DNA of 6,746 nucleotides from a candidate division GN15 bacterium (GTDB lineage Bacteria; Zixibacteria; MSB-5A5; GN15; FEB-12). The notes under the pieces were generated by a model. The model made no database searches and was not told the DNA's origin. It was given only the letters and a program-made list of their open reading frames with translations. Shown here one piece after another: positions 4,292-6,746 of this stretch. Both the position numbers and the translations under genes were made by a program. The stretch spans positions 1-6,746 of the forward strand of contig WJKG01000136.1 of NCBI GenBank assembly GCA_014729205.1. Reading direction: 5' to 3'. Every line of letters starts with the position of its first letter. Position 1 is the first letter of the stretch.

Positions 4292-6746
4292 ATCAGAATA
4301 ATAACAAGTCCATTGATCACCTTCTTGGTCAGCTTCAGGAGCGTGCCAAAGAGCTCAATTGTCTCTATCGTATCGAAGAAATCCTGGCCCAGCAGAACCT
4401 GAGCCTGGAAGAGGTTTGTCTGGAGATCATCCAGGCCATACCGCCGGGCTGGCAGTTTCCCGAGATTTGCGTTGCGAAGATAGTTCTTGACGGAAAGACC
4501 TACACCTCGGATGGATTCGTGGAGACCGAATGGGTCCTGAGTGCCGACATTGTGCTTCAGGAAATGGTGATTGGCACTATCAGTGTCTACTACACCGAAG
4601 AAACGCCTCAGGCGGATCATGGACCCTTCCTCAAGGAAGAGGCCAAGCTGATCAAGACCATCGCCGACCGTCTTGCCCACCACGTGCTCCACCACCGCAT
4701 GAAGAACGCCATACAGGACTGGGAGTACGTTCGCTCAGACACGTCCCAGAGCGCCGGCGAATGGAATGTTGTCCTCAAGATGCTTCGCAGCACGGATCGC
4801 AACCTTTACCTGGCGATCGCACGTAAGATGCTCAATCACCTCTGCTGGAGCGGTGTTCTCGAAGCCGAAAAGCTTATTGAGAATTGCACGGTCACCGAAA
4901 GCGACGATGACAATGGGTTCCTGGGGGAGTCCAATCAGCCGCATGTTCGTCGCCCGCTCGCGTTCTCAGAGGAGATGTCGGCAGCGGCCTTCGAGATCGC
5001 CGACAAGCATCTGGCCGATGACGAGATCTTCAAGCTCATACACAAGTGGATTCAGGAAGACAAGCTCGGTTTCCTGGTGCAGGTGGTAAACCGCAACCTG
5101 ACGCTCTCCGAGGTTGCCGACGCTATCCGGCGATACCACTACCTGGCTCCGCCGGAGGAAGAGGAGATTCCTTCTCCCAGTAAGCGTGGCGTGGCAGTGT
5201 CGCTGATTCGTCGCTTCCTGTCAGATCAACTGCCTTACATCAACGTTGCGAAGCGGTTCATTGCTGTCCGCGACTTCTACCATTTGATCCAGAATGTCAT
5301 TTTCTCCACCGAAAGTCACGGTAAGCTCGGTGGCAAGAGCGCGGGTCTGTACCTGGCGGCCCAGATTCTCCGCAAGAAGAGCAGAGAGCACGAACTCCTG
5401 CGCAACGTGAAGATCCCCCGCACATGGCACGTGACCTCCGATGTGCTTCTGCACTTCATGCACCACAACAACTTCGATGAGGTAGTGGAACAGAAGTACA
5501 AGAGTATCAACCAGGTTAGACTGGAGTATCCACACATTGTTCAGACCTTCAAGACAGCGCGATTCCCGAGCGATATCGTCAAGGGTCTTTCTGTTGCCCT
5601 TGATGACCTGGGTGATCGGCCATTGATCGTCCGTTCCTCGAGCCTGCTGGAAGACCGTATTGGTGCCGCCTTCTCAGGTAAGTACAAGAGCCTCTTCCTC
5701 GCCAACCAGGGCAGCAAGCAGAAGCGGCTTGATGCACTCATGGATGCCATCGCGGAAGTCTACGCTTCCACCTTTTCGCCGGATCCGATTGAATACAGAG
5801 CGCAGCGCGGTCTATTGGACTTTGGCGAAGAGATGGGAATCATCATCCAGGAGGTAGTGGGACAACGGGTCGGTAAGTACTTCCTTCCGGCCTGGGCAGG
5901 TGTGGCATTCAGCAATAACGAATTCCGCTGGTCCCCACGTATTAAACGCGAGGATGGGCTGGTCCGCATGGTCCCCGGTCTGGGTACGCGAGCAGTGGAT
6001 CGGCTGGGTGACGATTACCCGGTCCTCATTGCGCCGGGTCAGCCGAATCTGAAGGTCAATGTCAGTCCTGACGAAACAGCGCGCTATTCACCAGCATATC
6101 TCGATGTTATCAACCTGAATACAAACAGTTTCGAGACAGTGAGGTTCGATAAGTTCATCGACGAGGTCCAATACGACTTCCCCGGCCTCAAAGATATTAT
6201 CAGCGTTTACGAAGACAACCACCTCCGGCGGCCGATGGGGATGAATATCGATTTCGACAAGGATCACCTGGTGGCCACGTTTGACGGCCTGGTCAATCAG
6301 TCGCGGTTCGTCAAACGCATGAAGATGATCCTGGATACGCTGCAGGAAGAGCTCGACGCGCCGGTGGATATCGAATTCGCCTCCGACGGGCAGGACTTCT
6401 ACCTGCTACAGTGCCGACCGCAGAGTTATTCTGATGTTGCGCAGCCATCACCTATTCCGAAGGACGTACCGGAGAAGAAGGTCGTGTTCTCCGCCAATCG
6501 CTATGTGAGTAACGGGCGCGTTCCGGATATCACTCATATCGTGTTTGTCGATCCCGATCGCTACTCGCAATTGCCTGATCGCGACACTATGGCCTCCGTT
6601 GGTCGCGCCGTTGGACGGCTGAACCAGGTGCTTCCGAAGCGGCAGTTCGTGCTTATGGGACCGGGTCGCTGGGGTAGCCGGGGTGACATCAAGCTTGGCG
6701 TCAGTGTTACCTACTCGGACATCAACAACACTTGCTTGCTGATGGA
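4288..6746 (+). CDS. GAF-sensor PPDK/PEP-synthase-like ATP-grasp protein, 3' end cut by window edge
   Basis: The frame is open from ATG 4288 to the right edge (819 codons seen). Residues about 9-136 form a GAF-like sensor domain of the type usually seen in front of bacterial histidine kinases: RAKELNCLYRIEEIL, then IPPGWQFPEICVAKI, VIGTISVYY and FLKEEAKLIKTIADRL. Residues about 140-335 are a mainly helical region of unknown function (for example MLNHLCWSGVLEAEKLI and LSEVADAIRRYHYL). From about 340 comes the PPDK-type ATP-grasp domain: LGGKSAGL (K350), VRSSSLLED (R449), IIIQEVVGQRVG (518-529), VPGLGTRAVD, DIEFA (D694, E696) and LLQCRP (Q708, R710). GPGRWGSRGD (791-800) starts the same C-terminal module as in the upstream paralogue. 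Large proteins with this layout exist in several phyla, usually annotated only as PEP/pyruvate-binding. No phospho-histidine domain is seen, but the C-terminus is missing. It is likely cytoplasmic and translationally coupled to the preceding gene. Confidence 0.88.
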   Translation, partial: MNQNNNKSIDHLLGQLQERAKELNCLYRIEEILAQQNLSLEEVCLEIIQAIPPGWQFPEICVAKIVLDGKTYTSDGFVETEWVLSADIVLQEMVIGTISVYYTEETPQADHGPFLKEEAKLIKTIADRLAHHVLHHRMKNAIQDWEYVRSDTSQSAGEWNVVLKMLRSTDRNLYLAIARKMLNHLCWSGVLEAEKLIENCTVTESDDDNGFLGESNQPHVRRPLAFSEEMSAAAFEIADKHLADDEIFKLIHKWIQEDKLGFLVQVVNRNLTLSEVADAIRRYHYLAPPEEEEIPSPSKRGVAVSLIRRFLSDQLPYINVAKRFIAVRDFYHLIQNVIFSTESHGKLGGKSAGLYLAAQILRKKSREHELLRNVKIPRTWHVTSDVLLHFMHHNNFDEVVEQKYKSINQVRLEYPHIVQTFKTARFPSDIVKGLSVALDDLGDRPLIVRSSSLLEDRIGAAFSGKYKSLFLANQGSKQKRLDALMDAIAEVYASTFSPDPIEYRAQRGLLDFGEEMGIIIQEVVGQRVGKYFLPAWAGVAFSNNEFRWSPRIKREDGLVRMVPGLGTRAVDRLGDDYPVLIAPGQPNLKVNVSPDETARYSPAYLDVINLNTNSFETVRFDKFIDEVQYDFPGLKDIISVYEDNHLRRPMGMNIDFDKDHLVATFDGLVNQSRFVKRMKMILDTLQEELDAPVDIEFASDGQDFYLLQCRPQSYSDVAQPSPIPKDVPEKKVVFSANRYVSNGRVPDITHIVFVDPDRYSQLPDRDTMASVGRAVGRLNQVLPKRQFVLMGPGRWGSRGDIKLGVSVTYSDINNTCLLM

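Overview
The window looks like chromosomal DNA of a GC-rich (by eye), Gram-negative-type bacterium. An acidic, serine-containing lipoprotein with +2 Ser (outer-membrane type) and Shine-Dalgarno-led genes fit this. The combination of a GAF-linked pyruvate-phosphate-dikinase-like ATP-grasp protein and a 'SDDDDESS' lipoprotein reminds me of candidate phyla of the FCB group (for example Zixibacteria-like lineages) or deltaproteobacterial relatives. That placement is an impression from memory, not a measurement.

Layout: (1) positions 646 to 1 on the minus strand carry the first 215 residues of a tryptophan-rich lipoprotein of unknown function, cut by the left edge. (2) Positions 647-1098 are a divergent intergenic region. 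It holds a good sigma70-type promoter candidate facing right (883-911) and a perfect 8-1-8 dyad (1029-1045) in what would be a leader of about 180 nt. (3) Positions 1099-2385 encode a complete 428-residue glutamate dehydrogenase of the GLFV family, followed by a strong stem-loop (2422-2454) that is a likely intrinsic terminator. (4) Positions 2537-4291 encode a complete 584-residue protein with the PPDK/PEP-synthase-type nucleotide-binding ATP-grasp domain. (5) From 4288, overlapping by ATGA, a second and larger member of the same family starts and runs off the right edge (819 residues seen). It carries an N-terminal GAF-like sensor domain and a long helical linker ahead of its ATP-grasp domain.

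The two ATP-grasp proteins are the unusual part. Both keep the ATP-site residues known from pyruvate phosphate dikinase (Lys, Arg, two acidic residues, Gln and Arg in the expected order). In the complete protein, however, the ATP-grasp domain is followed not by the swivelling phospho-histidine domain or the PEP/pyruvate barrel but by a different C-terminal module (G-x-GRWGS ... GSHFFH). They are therefore not ordinary PEP synthases. The 4-bp overlap implies translational coupling and perhaps a working pair, one subunit carrying a sensor. Glutamate dehydrogenase next door hints at a link to central carbon/nitrogen metabolism, but the terminator between them means co-transcription is not shown.
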